Of a stretch of 64,000 nt of DNA, positions 34,700 to 49,600 are shown in pieces. The notes under the pieces are model-generated. The model worked only from the letters and a program-made list of their open reading frames with translations, had not been told where the DNA came from and ran no database searches. Position 1 is the first letter of the stretch, and each line of letters begins with the position of its first letter. Made by a program: the position numbers and the translations under genes. The DNA is from Ampullaceana balthica (taxonomy: Eukaryota; Mollusca; Gastropoda; Lymnaeidae), in the NCBI GenBank assembly GCA_944989445.1, contig CALYLW010000041.1, forward strand, positions 1,575,399-1,639,398, given 5' to 3'.

Positions 34700-37600
34700 G
34701 TTGTAGAATATTGTCATTTATTACTCTTAACTAGTGTTGACACAGTCCGAAACACAATTTTAAATGCTTTGACTTGTGTTAGCTTTTAAATATTAGGTTA
34801 GATCATTTTAAAAAAATTAAAAAACACCCAAAAACTATTGACCTAAAAAATTTGAAATAAAACATTTGCTCCAGTTGGGCATTGAACACTGAACATCTAT
34901 AGTACCGAAAACCGCCACTTGCAATAAATTTGTTAAATCGGTTAACCGACAAAACAGCCCCGGTTAAAACGGCCCTGGACTAATAGAAGTACTAATAGTC
35001 AAAATTAAAATCAAATATTATATTAGTTTTTGTACTCACCCATTAAGTGTCAGGTTTAGTTCACAAAAAAAACAATAATAATGACATCACAAGAAAGAAT
35101 TTAATAGCCTTTCCTTGATATGTTACCAAGTCACGGTTGTTTGTTGAGAAGAAATAATGTAATAACTTCAAAAAAATAATTTTACAATTTGATAACTTTT
35201 TTTAAGGGTGAAAAAGTTGACAAAAGCTTAAAATTAGGGCTGTTAACGATTAATCTAAATTTAATAGTTAACTTTTGAAAAATTAACGATTAATACATCG
35301 TTAATTTTGATTAAAGCCAAAAATTAAATTTTATGATGTCATAAGTAACACTTATTAAGCGTTCTTGTTGAAAATCTAAATAACACTGGAGTGTCCCGTT
35401 TATATGTCATCTTTTAATATGATTTTCATTTGGTTTGATAAGTAGGCGAAGTGTTAGAACCATGGTAGGCAAATGATTTCTCACAATGGATACAATAAGC
35501 TTTATCAGCATTTTGAACATTCCCGTCAGTCAATAGTTTAAAACCAAAATGTTCGTGCAATCGTCAGGTAATTTGATATTATTTATAGGCAGCTATTTTT
35601 TATTATTTTTCTTTTACTTTTTGACTTCCAATAATTTGTAAGTGATGGGTCGATTAATCGTAAAAAAATAATTTAATCGTTAAAAATTTTTAACGATTAA
35701 TCGAGAAATTAATCGTTAATTTCCGCAGCCCTACTTAAAACAATTTGTCTGGGGCCGTTTTGACTGGTCATGGTCAAATCAATTCAATTATGAATGCAGT
35801 CATTTTTTATAAATTTGCATTGAGACTTGTAATATAAATAAATGGAAATGACAATTGAATTCATAATATTTTTTTATTGGTAAATGCTCCCATAAGGTTA
35901 GATTTTTTTCTGTGTCCTCATTAATTATAATGAAACTTAAAATTTAATATTAAACTATATTTTATTACTTTATGAGCTGGGAAAGTAAAGCCTATAGTTG
36001 TAAACACTAACAACAGATACCTTTTAAAAAAAAATTGTTAAAAATTAAGCTTAAAATTTTGTTACCATTTTAAAAATACATTTAAAAAAAATGATTTTAC
36101 TTTTAAAGTATGAATAAATTCCAGTTGTAATATGCTTTAATTAATAAGTTTTGTCATTATTTTAAAGGAATCACAATTCTTTTAATCTTTCCTCTACTGG
36201 CATAACCCTATTTATAACAGTGGTATTAGTTATATATAGAACCTCTTGTGTATGTATTGAATAATCGTCATATTATAATAAACTTTTGTGTATGTATTGA
36301 ATAATATCCTATGTATAACCTGTAGTGTATGTATTGAATAATCATCCTATGTATAATCTGTTTTATATGTGTTAAAGAATCAACTTTAAATAACCTGTTG
36401 TGTACGTATTGAATAATCCCCATCCATAAAATATGTATTAAATGTTTTGAATGATCAACTTATTCATAATGCTAAGTGTACGCTTTGAATAATCTGTATT
36501 ACGGCAGATGATAGAAGAGGCAATAAAAGCTCTAGAGGCTGGAATAGTGGTGACTCTTTATTATGTTCCCAAGAAACGTGAGACACTCACACTCTGTCTC
36601 CGGTCACAAGTCTCTGATCTGGTTTGTGTGCGTGCACAGGGAAACAGGCCTCTTCATACAGGTATCAATGTTGTGGTTGTTCAGATAAATGTATAATGTG
36701 TTAGGAAAATCTTAATTAGTGTGCTACATTGTGTTGCAGACTACTTGTTGCATTTTGCATTTCACCTAAGTAATGGAATTTCTTTTTATATATTTAAAAT
36801 GTCCTACTGGAATTAGAGAATATTGATTTAATAGCCTATAAAAATAAGAAAAATGTCTTTTTCCTAAATGAAATTAATATATTTTCAGTTGATTTGTACC
36901 AGATTAAAGAAATTGTTGCAGATCCTCGATCAAGGTTAGCGAGGATATCAGACGATTGTGTAAATGAAAGATCAGACCAATGTATTACCATTTTCTATGG
37001 TTCATCTTTTATGTTGAACTACATTACATTTGCAGGTAGATTAAAAAATTTATTATTCATCTCCAGTTAACCTCTATCTAGTTAAACAATTATTAGTTTT
37101 GATTGAACTTGTCTCTAGAACAAAATAGAACATAGTAATCATATATTTTACTGAAACTAAGAGGAACCCACTCATAACCTAGTTTTAAAATTTAAAAAAA
37201 AATAAAAATAAATTTCTAAAACTTAAATGAATGGTAATGGTTACATTACCAAGATAATTAAGATGTGACTAAAGTAAAAGCAAGCATACATGGTAGGGAC
37301 CAACAGTCCCTGAGTCACCCCGCTCCGAATGGGTACCTAACTACTAGTTAGGCGGCTGGGTAATGCGTGGAACCCACAAAGCCGTAGCCTGTGAATGCTG
37401 CATCACTTGCCAACAGATCATCTGTCATGGTCTGTGGACGCAACTATCTTCTGCATAGAAGGAGCGTCTGTATAGATAAGATAAGAAGATCTCTCCGGAC
37501 ATTCGCCCCGGCCGGATATAGGGTTTTTCAGAACTATTCGCCTCGGCAAATAGTGCCCACTCAAATAGCCGAATGCCAAATATCTAAAAATACCTTTAAA

Positions 37601-40600
37601 AAATACAGTTTTGGAATTCGATAAATATCAAGATTAGTATACTTACAAATTGTTAAAAATATAACAAATGTAACCTAATTATAGAAATTAATAATTTGAA
37701 ATTATAAAGATATAAAGTTAATAAACTGATTTTCTACACCTTCGGGTTTAATTTTAGCAACTAGCACAACGCCGCCATATTTAAAATTTAAACTGTTTAA
37801 ATATCAAATGAAATAATAAAATAAATTCAAATTAAAGTAAATTATGTTAATTAAAATTAGCAGTGACTAACAGTTACAAAGTAAATAAGTAACATATTAA
37901 CCAGAGAAACCAAATTTACCACTAATATATAAGGAATTTATTGTTTTAAATTTTAATAAATTAATAATCATTTCTTCTGGCCATAATTATAATATTGCAT
38001 TTTGCATGAAGAGTGTAGATGGTGGTAAAGTAAACAATAAAAAAAAACCAGGCAATAATAATTGAATAAACCTAAGTGAATGCCTAAAATTAAATTTTAT
38101 TTGTAGAAAACGTGAAAGCTAAATACAAAGCTGTTATGGTTTTGCGAAATAAAGCAACCGCTAATCGTTTTCAAAACGGAAATTAATTTGAATTTCCAAT
38201 TTTCGTTTAAGAACCCTAGTATTCGGATTCTTATCCGGATCCGGCAAATAGTACATCTAACTATTTGGATTTGGTACCCAGTAGAAAATGTCTACCTGGT
38301 TGGTCCCTAAAACATGGTATAGTTATTATAACGCATTTTTCAAAGCTACTGGAAATTTGTGAGAAATACATTTTTTTTAAAGGAAAATCGTTAGTTAGTT
38401 GGACAGCACATTGAAATTAAAAAAAAATTAATAATAATAATAATCAGACTAAATGAAAATTTCATAATTTTTTATTCACAGATTCCCTTTATAAGTTATT
38501 TTTCATTTAAACCATTTTAAATTTGAACAAACATCCTTAAAAAATTATCGTTGTTCAAAACAACTTTTGCTAAGCAGTGTTTCTTACAAAAATTATTAGG
38601 TACAACTTGGTAGAGAGTCTTGTATCTTGCATAAAATGTTTAATTTCAACAATCAACTTACAAGAAAATAACAAGTTTTAGCTTGAAAGAGCACTGACAA
38701 GAATCTAATAAAAGTTAGCTAATAAGCACTATTAAGACTTTAACATATTTTTTTCTATGAATTTTAGGTGGAAGTTCATATCATATGCAGTTTTTTCTTT
38801 TCTTTAAATGTTAGACATTTTGAATAGAAAGTTACAAGTAAAAATGTCGCTGAGACAGTTAGTTTTTAAAAAGATTTTATGTAAGACATAGGAAAAATTA
38901 AAGTATTAAAAATGGTCATCTCTGTCTAAAATTAATATTTCAGCCAAAAGTAGAGATGACTTTTTTAACATAAATTTAACACTGAGATCATTGGCTGAGG
39001 CCGTAAAGGCTGAGAATTATTACACTACTAAACAGAGGTAAGAACATTTACTTATGTTTGTGTTTATCTTTAGACTTGACACATTTTAAAGTGTAGACCT
39101 TTATTGGAGTCAGTATAAAAATGTATTTACTTGGCATGATTTCAAACAAATAGCTGCTAGGTCTCAAAGTCATGGAAGAAGCACCATATTACTTTCACAC
39201 TATCGCCCTCATTTGCCCAAAAAGAGTGAAATTAATCACAGTATTCATGAAATTTGTTTTATATACTTTTAATCTGACCATTGCACCATCCTTTTTTTTT
39301 CTCTTGCCAAAGGGTCCATCAGTGAATGTCACAAAATTAATTTAATGTTTTTGGGTTTTTTTTTGTTTTTTTTTGAGGGCAGGAAGGGGATTTTCATTTA
39401 TTTGTGACTTAGTTGCTATAAAAGCTTCCAATAATAAAACATCATTTATGTTGGACCCTTAAAGATAAAAAGCAGTCAGTGATTCTCATTATTACCAGTA
39501 GAATGCTCTGTTTAAGCTCAGAACTATATCTGTTTTTATATTCATCATAAATCCATATTAAAATATTTACAGGTGGCTCAACAGAGAATTTAACAAGATC
39601 CAAATGTTGCAGCGAGGCTTCTTCAATCAACAAAGAGATGGCAAGTAAGTGCCTACACCTCCATCCGTCAGATCACCTCAATCCGTCAATACTTAACAGT
39701 TAGTGCAACAAAAACTCTAGTCTGTGCTCTTGTTCTAGCTCGTATTGATTATTGCAATTCTCTTCTGTCAGGTGCGTTAAAAAAAAATGCATTGAAAAAA
39801 CTACGGAAAGTTCAAAATTCAGCTGCCTGACTGGTTCTTAAGGCAAAAAAACATGACCATGTTATTCCACTACTTTACTCACTTCATTGGCTACCTATAC
39901 AAGCCCGAATTGATTACAAACTTGCCGTTCTCTGTCACAACTTCTTTTCGGACTCATGCGCTTCCTATCTTACTGAACTTTTCTCGGTCTACTCACCCAC
40001 TCATCAGCTACGCTCTTCTACAGACACACGCATTCTCTCTGTTCCTAAGACACACACTAAAACATTTGGCGAAAGGTCGTTTGCTTTTTGTGCAGCCAAA
40101 AAATGGAATTCTATACCATTACACATCCGTAGTATTCAAACAACCAAGTCCTTCTAGACTGCACTTAAGACACATCTTTTCAAAATTTATTTTCAAAATT
40201 AATGAAACAACATTTTTTGTTAATGATTAACTTAGCTTATGTACAATGTACTGTAATTTATATGGTTGTTATGACATGAATGTTTATATAATTCTTATAT
40301 GTATGTTATTATCTTCATGTAAAGCGCTGTGAGCCCAGTTCTTTACTGGGATCCATCGCTATATAAATTATCAATTTATTATTATTATTATTAATGAAAC
40401 CATTGCAGAAAATTTATTTAGCCTTAAAGGCTTAATAGGCAGTAGTTGATACACTACAAGTGCTTAAAATTTATTATCTAGAGCTATACATTAAAAACTG
40501 TAGCAATTAAAGTAGAGAAGGATTAAAAGCATTTTATTTTTAAGAAATCACCTTCGATAATGACAAACTTTATATAAACTTTCTTAAAACAATATTGATC

Positions 40601-43600
40601 AACTGAATGCCAAGAGCAAGTAAAAAAAGAATTTATAACAATTTCCATATTTTTAAATATGCAAATGCACAAATGAGGGAACTTAAAGGCTAAATACTGC
40701 ACTTGTGCCACTGACAGTCTGGCGACATTGTTTGGTCACCCAATTTCAAAGTCAGCTATTCCCTAGACAAAGATTAAAAAATGTATGACATTTTGAAGGT
40801 AAATTATAAATAATAGTTGTTTAAAATTAAAATGTAAGCTAGCATAATAATGCTACATGGGCCACATCAATGGTTATACAAACTACAAAAAATGTATATT
40901 GATTTTATGTGACATGCCCTGTGTATTCTAGAACTTACAGACACAAGTCATAAGTGAATATGTGGTCATGTCATTCTTTAAAAAAAATTCCTCCATAATA
41001 AATAGCTTTTAATTTTTGACATGTACATGGATCTGTTTTCCTGAAACATCAACATTTTTATAAACTCTGTATTTAAATCTTCCTTTTTAAAAAAAAAGTA
41101 ACAAGTAATCACTAAATCAATCTCAGCTGCAAAAGGGCAGTAACAAAGGGACTTGAGCCAAAGGCTTTTAAAAAATAGTAATGTAATCCTGACTAAGATA
41201 TTGACAAATGAGTATTAATTACACAAGACTGCAGGTGTAGTTATCTTTTTTATCATTTAAAAAGACTGAGACTTCATGTAATGTTTTTGTCAGCACTAAT
41301 TTTTATATCAGTCACCTAATACAGCAGAGTTTCCACTTATTTGCACAGACTATTAGCTAAATGCTTTTCACTCAACTTTGTTTAGCTGTTCTACACAAAT
41401 TGTCAGATTCTGTGAAAGGTAATAAAATATCTGGGCACTCCACTTATTTATTGGAATCCTTCCGTCTTGCAAGACGGTTGTGCATCACCATTGGGTTGGG
41501 TTGCATGTGGCTGTGCAGTCCTATCCTTGAGTGACAGTCTTTACGACAGCTTTTGCACACGAGTTCTGTGCTTCCCAATGTTTTGCCCTTTCTCCTAGCT
41601 CTTCTGTCTGTAGCCTCCTCCATCCTTCGCTCCTCAGCTACTATGACGCCCTTTTTTACAACTGTGCGCCACGTATATCGGCCTTCTGCCTTACCTTCCC
41701 AGTCGCTTGTGCGTATTCTGGCTGCTTTCATGTCCCTTTGGCAGACATCTTTAAATCGCAGATGTGAGCGACATGTCTTCTTCTTTCCCGATACCAGTTC
41801 TCCATATAGGAGGTCCTCGGGGATGCGACCACGGGTCATTCTTTTTACATGTCCTAGCCATCTCAGGCGTCTTTCACTAAGGATTGAGACCATGCTTTGG
41901 ATATTGGCACGCATCAGGACCTCACTATTTGGCACTTTGTCCTGCCATTTAATGCCAAGGATGCGACGAAGGCACCTCAAGTGGAAGCAATTAAGCTTGC
42001 GCTCATGGATAAACACACAGTTTGGGTTTCTCCATTAGCTTGATGTTTTGCCAGACCTGTTTATTTAGTTTAGCCATTGTGGCAGCTTCTTTGCCAATTC
42101 TACTGTTTATTTCGTCCTCAATGAACATTGCATTGGAGACCTTGGACCCCAAGTAGGTTGGGCACTCCACTATGCTAAATTTAACAAGTCAGAGAGACCG
42201 GTGAAGGATAAAGAGGGCAACACCATATCAATTGAAGAGCAACAGAGAGGGAGATGGAAAGAGCATTTTGAAGAGCTCTTAAAGAGGCCAGAACCAAGGA
42301 ATCCACGAGATATTCAACCAGCTGATAACGACCTGCCAATTGACTGCAATATTCCTACCAAGGAAGAGATTGGCAGGGCCATTTAACAACTCAGAAATGG
42401 AAAGGCTGCATGACCTGATGGCATCCCAGCAGAGGCACTGAAGGTGGATGTGGAAACCAGTGTGGAAATGCTACACCCTCTGTTCATGAAGATGTGGGAA
42501 GAGGAGCAAGTTCCTTCCGATTGGAAAGAGGAATACCTTATCAAGATCCCAAAGAAAGGTGATTTAAGCTCCTGCTCCAACTACAGAGGGATCACCCTGC
42601 TGTCCATCCCAGGAAAGGTTTTCAACTGCGTACTACTTAAAAGAATGAAAATCGCTGTAGACCCTCTGCTGCTTGACCAACAAGCTGGCTTTCGCACCAA
42701 CAGATCGTGCACTGACCAGGTAGCGACACTGCGCATCATTCTGGAGCAATCACTAGAGTCGAACTCGCCTCTCTATGTCAACTTTGTTGACCATGAAAAA
42801 ACCTTAGAAAGTGTTATCAGGCAAACCCTGTGGAGACTGTTAAGACACTGTGAGGTGCCACAGAAGATTACTGATATAATCAGAAACACGTATGAAGGGA
42901 TGAGCTGCCGAGTTGTCCATGGTCAGCAGGTGACAGATGCTTTCCAGGTGAAGACTGGTGTGAGACAAGGTTGCTTACTGTCACCCTTCCTGTGCTTGTT
43001 GGTCATGGACTTTATGGGATCAACTTGATGATCTTGACTTTGCTGATGATCTTGCCCTTCTTTCTCATACCCAACAACAGATGCAGGAGAAAACAAACAC
43101 TGTTGCAGTTGCAGCCACTTCTACTAGCATGGGTCTCAATATACACAAAGGGAAGAGTAAAGTCCTCAAGGTTAATGCCACCAGTACATCACCAATCATG
43201 TTTGAAGGGGCAGCACTCAAGGAGGTGGACAGTTTTGTTTAACTTGGCAGCGAGGTAGATAAACAAGGTGGAAACGGATTCTGATGTCAAAATAAGGATA
43301 GGGAAGGCAAGAGCAGCCTTCCAACAACTCAAGAATGTTTGGGTCTCCAACAACTTAAGCAGCAAGTTAAAAATAAGGATCTTCAACGCCATGGTGAAGC
43401 CTGTGCTGCTATATGGAGCCGAGACGTGGAGAACGATGGCCGTAAACCTGACCAGAATCCAGTCCTTTATCAACAACTGTTTAAGAAGGATTCCCAGAAT
43501 TCACTTGCTGGACAAAATGAGCAACCCGGAACTGTGGCAGCGGATTAAGCAGAAGCCAATAAAGGAAAAGATTCTCCAGAAGCGGAAAAGGTGGATTGGT

Positions 43601-46600
43601 CATACACTAAGAAAACCTGCCTCTAATACAACAAGGCAAGCCCTGAAATGGAACCCCCAGGGAAAGCGAAAAAGAGGCCGTCCTAGAAACACTTGGTGCC
43701 GAGAATTGGAGGCAGACATCAAGAGAATTGGCCATGACTGGAAGATCCTGGAGAGGCTGGCCCAGGATAGGGATGCCTGGAGGTCTCTTGTAGGTGGCCT
43801 ATGCCCTTGGATGATTCGCAGACGATGATCGGTGGATGCCCCTCTTGGACGAGAAGGCTCAACAACACCACTATGCTCAAAACTTATGCGACAATCCAAC
43901 ACAAACAACTGAACATTGGTAGATTAAAAAATATCCAGAAGCAGTTTAATATTCACTGACTACATTTATTCATTAAACGAAGTGAAATCACTCACACACT
44001 TTTGGCAAAGCTGTTAATTGGGGAATTTGACTTTCATTTTATATACCAGGCCTTAACAAAAATGTTTGCCTAAATTTCTTTTTCACGCTGGATATTGTAT
44101 GTCTGTCAAGGCCTGTCAGGCCTAATTTAATAATTTGTACAACAGGCTTGATGTGGCCCACAGGTCTTGTGTTTGACACATGTCTTATAGGAATGCACCT
44201 CTTTTTTTTCTTGGATATCAAAGGCATTTTACATTTAGTGTCATACCAAGTTGGCTTTTGTCAGCCATTTTTGCGGCCACCCTCAAGACTTCAGTATTTG
44301 TTCTGCCCCGATACATTCCATTTGCATTTAACCACACTAGTCAATTTTTATACCTTATGTTTACGATGCTCATACTCTACAATTGCACCCCAAATTTAGT
44401 GGTAAATTGACTTTTTAATTTCCAACACACTTACATTTTGTCAGCACTAAAATATGTACATAATAACAAATCTTAATTTTCCCCTCAAGACCAACTTGTT
44501 CATATTATAGTGGAGTCATATTAGTTTACAAGATTAGCGTTGCAGTTGATGCCATAACTTGTGCAAAGACAGACACTTTAGACATTTGTTAGTAGCACAC
44601 CTTGCCCCTCTATAGTTTTATATCTTATTTTTCCTTTATTTTATCTTATCTATTACAAATTATCCTCCTATACAGAAGATTATTTCATCCCACACTTATC
44701 TGTGGTTTATTAATAGTTTTGCTTTTTTATAAGTGTTTTATTAGTTTTAAATGTTGATAGTGTGATGTTGGTTTTCTGGTTTGATCAGGCAATCCATTCT
44801 ATGCCTGAATTCCAAACGGGAAAAACAATAATTATTATGTATTTGTCCTTTTGTGGATTGACTTGATATAGTGGAGGGATAGAGAAGCCAAAAAGGCTGT
44901 CTAATTTTCTATCATTGCTGTTAACTTATGTTAAATTGTCAGTCAAAGAAAATAACCCAGTCAAAGTACCAACTTCACCTTTAAAGCAAATTGTGTTCAT
45001 TCACCTCGTACAGAACTTCTGTGTTAGATTACACAGATGCTGAAATAAACGTCTATGCCTAGATTAGATAAACTTAATTATGACCTATTGTTGAATGCTG
45101 TCATCAGTTTCCTAGAACAATGAGTCCATGTATGTAACTCTGTATTATAGGCACCGTCAGTCTTGGGCAGTCAATGTAGATCCAAGGTAGGAAATTGAAG
45201 GAAATTCCAATAGCTAGCTGCTACTTCATTCCATAATAGTATTATCATTTTAACCAATTAATGTATTTTGTTTTATACATCCCATTTTTAAAACTTATAA
45301 CCCTTCCCATTTTAAATAAAAATTAACTTCCTGATTAAGTTTATGTTATTTATGCACTCACAGTCCATGTGGTTTGTTTGTTGTTTTTTAAAATAAATTT
45401 TTAGAATTTTTTTTTCCATTTACTGCTAAATCTGATCTAATACTAATTACTAATTACTAAGCATTGTTCCACTAAATAGTATTTAAAATGCCTCTGTATG
45501 GTCAGTTTTTATGTCAATCTTAAATATTCAACAAATGAAATCAAAATTTTTTTAAAGTTAGATTTCAAATTAATTGGAATTATTTAAAATTGACCGACAG
45601 ACTGAATGAGCAGAAAACCCCTGCTTTTTTATTACTAAAATACAATTAGTACTACCGTAATTAGATATTACATTTATGCATGGGTCAGTTGTCTAGTTGT
45701 TGTTCAAAGTTTAAACCACTCCCTGAATATTCAACCTAAATTATTCTATTACAAAATTTGTTTTAACAACCTAATACCGAAGATTAGCTTACACCAATTA
45801 CCTGGCAAAATGCTCCAAGCATTATCATTTAACTATTGCTGTCACTGGACCCTTGATATGTTTTAAACAAAATTTCATTTTATTTGCCTGAGAATTATGT
45901 TCCTAACAAACCATGAAATATATACATGTACATATATATATTACTTGATTATTAACCTAATGTTTTGTAATATATTGTGAACATAGGTTTTAAGATTTGA
46001 TTATTAAATCCACTACAAATAACATCAAATTTTATTCTGTTTCTCTATTTCCAACCAAATTGTGGCAGCTTTAGGAGATGGTAAATGTAGTTGTTGATCC
46101 ATCCATTTTTCAATCTCCTTATTTGTAGTGTTTCATGTGCTTTTCAACTTTTAACTCATGATATATGTTTCCCTTCTGGTAAATAATTTTTACAAGCTCT
46201 CATGTTTAAAATATAATGCTTGTTATTTCTTATATTGTTTTCTTTTAAGTTACTTGTGTTGTTTCCTTATCTTTTCTTCTACAACCTTTGGTGTTTCTTT
46301 TTTTAGTGGATATTGATTTGTTTTTGTTATGGTTATTATTTCTTTCCAAGACAAAGTGTTTGAACAATAAAGATAACAAGATATGTAAAATGTCAGTTTT
46401 TTAAAAGAAATTTAAATCTTACTTTATTTAATTACTTCATTTGTTGTTGTCTTTTATTAATTAAGTAGTGAACTGAGAAATCTTACTATAAATGTTTTTA
46501 TCTCTTAACTTATTGAACTTAGTACTTTCTTAGTTTCAAAAGTTAAAAATGTACCTCTAAAAATATGCCATTATATCTATGTAACTGGTTAACTTATTTT

Positions 46601-49600
46601 TAATTTTTATTTAAATATATTGAAAAAATCTTCTTTAACTGCACCAATTTTAAAATAAAATACATTGAGAGTTTATATGTTATGTAAGTAATGGAATTTT
46701 GCACTTACAGGCACGCCTTTAAAGAAATATGTTTAAATTCTAGCTAATTTAATTACCAATCCTTGTATGAGATCACAGACTTCTAATCTATGTGAACAAA
46801 ATAAATAAATTCGTTCTTTAGTTTTTCAACTTTATTTAAAATGGGAAAGAAATAGTGAAAAAATTTATTTATTTTATCATATTTTTACATGATAAGCAAA
46901 TGTAATTTTGCATTGATTTTTGCCCAGAATCAACTTGAAGCAGATTCAAGCATGGATTACACAATACACAGATAACATTTCAAGATCTTTGCTCACGTTA
47001 ACCAAAGCTGTAAGTATGGTCAGCCCTGCCATATTTTCTTTGAAGCTGTTATGCTTAAGGATATTGAATTAAACTCATTACTTTACTTATTGTGGGGTAT
47101 GAATACTTCAATATTTTTTCAAACTTTAAAAAAAAGACATCCTTCTTTTGAAATTCACCTAAATTTTAACAAATAAAATCTGTTATCAATCTGTTTATAG
47201 GATTTATGTCATTTTATTGCAGAAACTTAATGTTCCTGACCATTTAGAGATCCAGGATTTTGTCAAACTTCTTAATGAGCTTTTCAAGCCAAATCCAATG
47301 GTAATTTTTTTTAAATTCCAAAATAGCTTCAGTGCTTCAGGTTAGTTTGACGTAATTCATTAATTTATAAATAGAATTTATAAAAAATAATTTTTTAAAA
47401 AGATGTATTGTTTTCCTAATTTAAAATTTATTTGTCCAATAAAATGAATTTGAGAGAAATAATCACATAAAATATATTTCAACTTCCTGTAGTCTTATAT
47501 GAGAAAAATTACCAATTCAAATATTTTAGATGAAATTCCCTGATAATTTAATTTGATTACTTCACAGACTGAGAAGTTGATGAAAGATTATGGACAGTGT
47601 CAGCCAGACTGCAGCTGGTCAGTTAGAATAGTTCTTTACTGACTAGAAGCTTTTATTTAGCTAGTCCATGATTAGTTTTTAGGGACATCAGTGCTTTAAC
47701 CAAATCCTTTAACATCTTGAAAGTTAAATTAACACTACACTTTCAAAGGGCTAAACTTTAACTTCAATCTATAATATATGACAAACATTGGTTATATAAA
47801 TATTTTTTATTGTAGTGACTGGAATTAATTAAACAAATTTTAAATGAAAAATAAATAGATGCCTGCAAACTTGTGTGCTCCACAAATATGGACAGGGCTC
47901 TTTTTTCTGCTGAAATGTATATGTTATTACTTTAAAAGTTTTAATAAATAAAATTAGCAATATTTAAAGCTGTTTTGAATAATTAAAGGTTGTTTAACAT
48001 GGCAATTTAAAATTCACAGCTATCTGACAGTGCCATGTTTTGAAGATTTTTTAAAAGGAGAACAAAAGGTATTTGTTTATGGACTAACTTATTTGTTGAT
48101 ATTTTAATGTGCATTATTAACACTATATATTTTTTATGTACAAAAAATGAATTAAAATATATATTGCTTTTTTTATTTCTCTAAATGATTGCTATAAATT
48201 ATAAAAAAAATTGATTTAAAAAAAAATGAATTCACTTATTTTTAAAGCCCCTAATTTGAGTGAAGATAAAGACAATTTTAGATTTATTTTTTTACTTATT
48301 TTTTCTTTTATTTCTTACAGTAACAAAAAAATAATCTTTCCTCCAACAAAGTATTGCTTTTTTTCTAACAGGAAGATCTCATTGGCAACGCTATGGATAA
48401 AATGCTTTCATGTTTGTCTCCGTCCACAAATAAAACCTTCACGACAGAGTTATGCTTTTCTTCTAGGGAGGTGAGTTTTATAGTTGCTCAACTGAGTCTA
48501 ATTTACTTGTACTTGAAGTTTAACATGACCCAATCTCTATTCTTGGCATTTTATGTGCCTCAAATAGTATATCCTCACCAACTCTTCCTACCATGTCCCC
48601 ACTATGATAATTTACAGTTCTCTTTGCTTACCCTCCTTTTTAAATGTATCTATCTTTGTATTTTTATGTTTTCTGTGAACATTATCATCAAAATTCTTAG
48701 ATAAATTAAATCTTATATAACTAAATGCTTCCTTAGGAAAAATTTACCGGGAGATGTGCTTTAATTCTGTTCCTTTTTTATCTTTGTCCTGTTGAAAATG
48801 GATTCAGTTAAAAGTGTGCAGTTTTCCACTACCCTATGTTTTATGCTTTAAAAAAAAATTGTATTTACAAACCCTATCCCCAAATCACTCTTCTCCCCAG
48901 TTTGAGGACTACCTTTTTTCACCCATCAATTCCATCCTGAATCCAAAAGAACTCAGTGTACATCAGGATATGGATTTTCCACTGTCCAATTACTGGATAG
49001 CATCATCTCACAACACGTAAGCTAGTACTTGAAATAAATTACTAAAGTCTTATAAGTGGTTTTCTATCAAGACTACACTTAAAAGTAGAAAATAATTTAA
49101 CATTTCGTTTAAAATGCAGTCATAAAGAAATGATGGGCAGCAGTGGAGATAAGCTCTCTAAGCACAGGACTAATATGATGTGAGTGGTCCTCCTCGACTA
49201 TGACGGACGAACAACAGCCTAATAAATTAAATAATGTAGAAAAAAGTTACATTTAATTAATTTTTTAATATTTTCTCGACAGACTTTCTTTTCATAATAC
49301 ATTTAAAGAAATTTTAATGTCATTTTAATTTTGAATGTCATCTGCAAAGAACTGACGGCTGAGCCCACACTGTTCAATGACTTTGACTAATTGCACACTG
49401 TAGATTGAGAACTAAAGAGGCCCTAACAAAGATAATCTAATACAACCCTCAGAAAACACACTTTCTTATTCCATCAATAACAACCAACAATTTTGATAAA
49501 ACAATCCTTCGGATCACTTTAATTTATCCAATAGATTCACTGTATAAATTCACTGCAAAATAAAACTATGTACATGCATTTTAAAAAAGTTTAATTATAC

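Larger units (their letters stand above)
39573..48470 (+). other. PLCG EF-hand region exons
   Basis: Six exons (39573-39644, 46928-47009, 47223-47300, 47568-47617, 48020-48068, 48372-48470). [10 protein letters not shown] then [16 protein letters not shown] corresponds to the first EF loop, and later FVKLLNELF and FEDFLKGEQ to the following helices. The loops lack canonical calcium ligands, as in other PLCG proteins. Small exons of 49-99 bp. Confidence 0.8.

Noticed and set aside
34880..35790. A larger element enclosing the hAT MITE, suggested by AACAGCCCCGGTTAAAACGG and a distant inverted counterpart
   Set aside because: The match between the two ends is too short and imperfect to support.
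41531..42038. Long + strand frames over the LINE
   Set aside because: Antisense of the family-1 LINE C-terminal frame, which has clear homology pattern on the - strand.
44148..44410. Overlapping + strand frames with hydrophobic stretches
   Set aside because: No start context, domain or splice sites, and located in a repeat-rich PLCG intron.
48226..48704. Frames overlapping PLCG exon 48372-48470
   Set aside because: Only the part between the acceptor at 48371 and donor at 48471 fits PLCG phase; the rest is intron.
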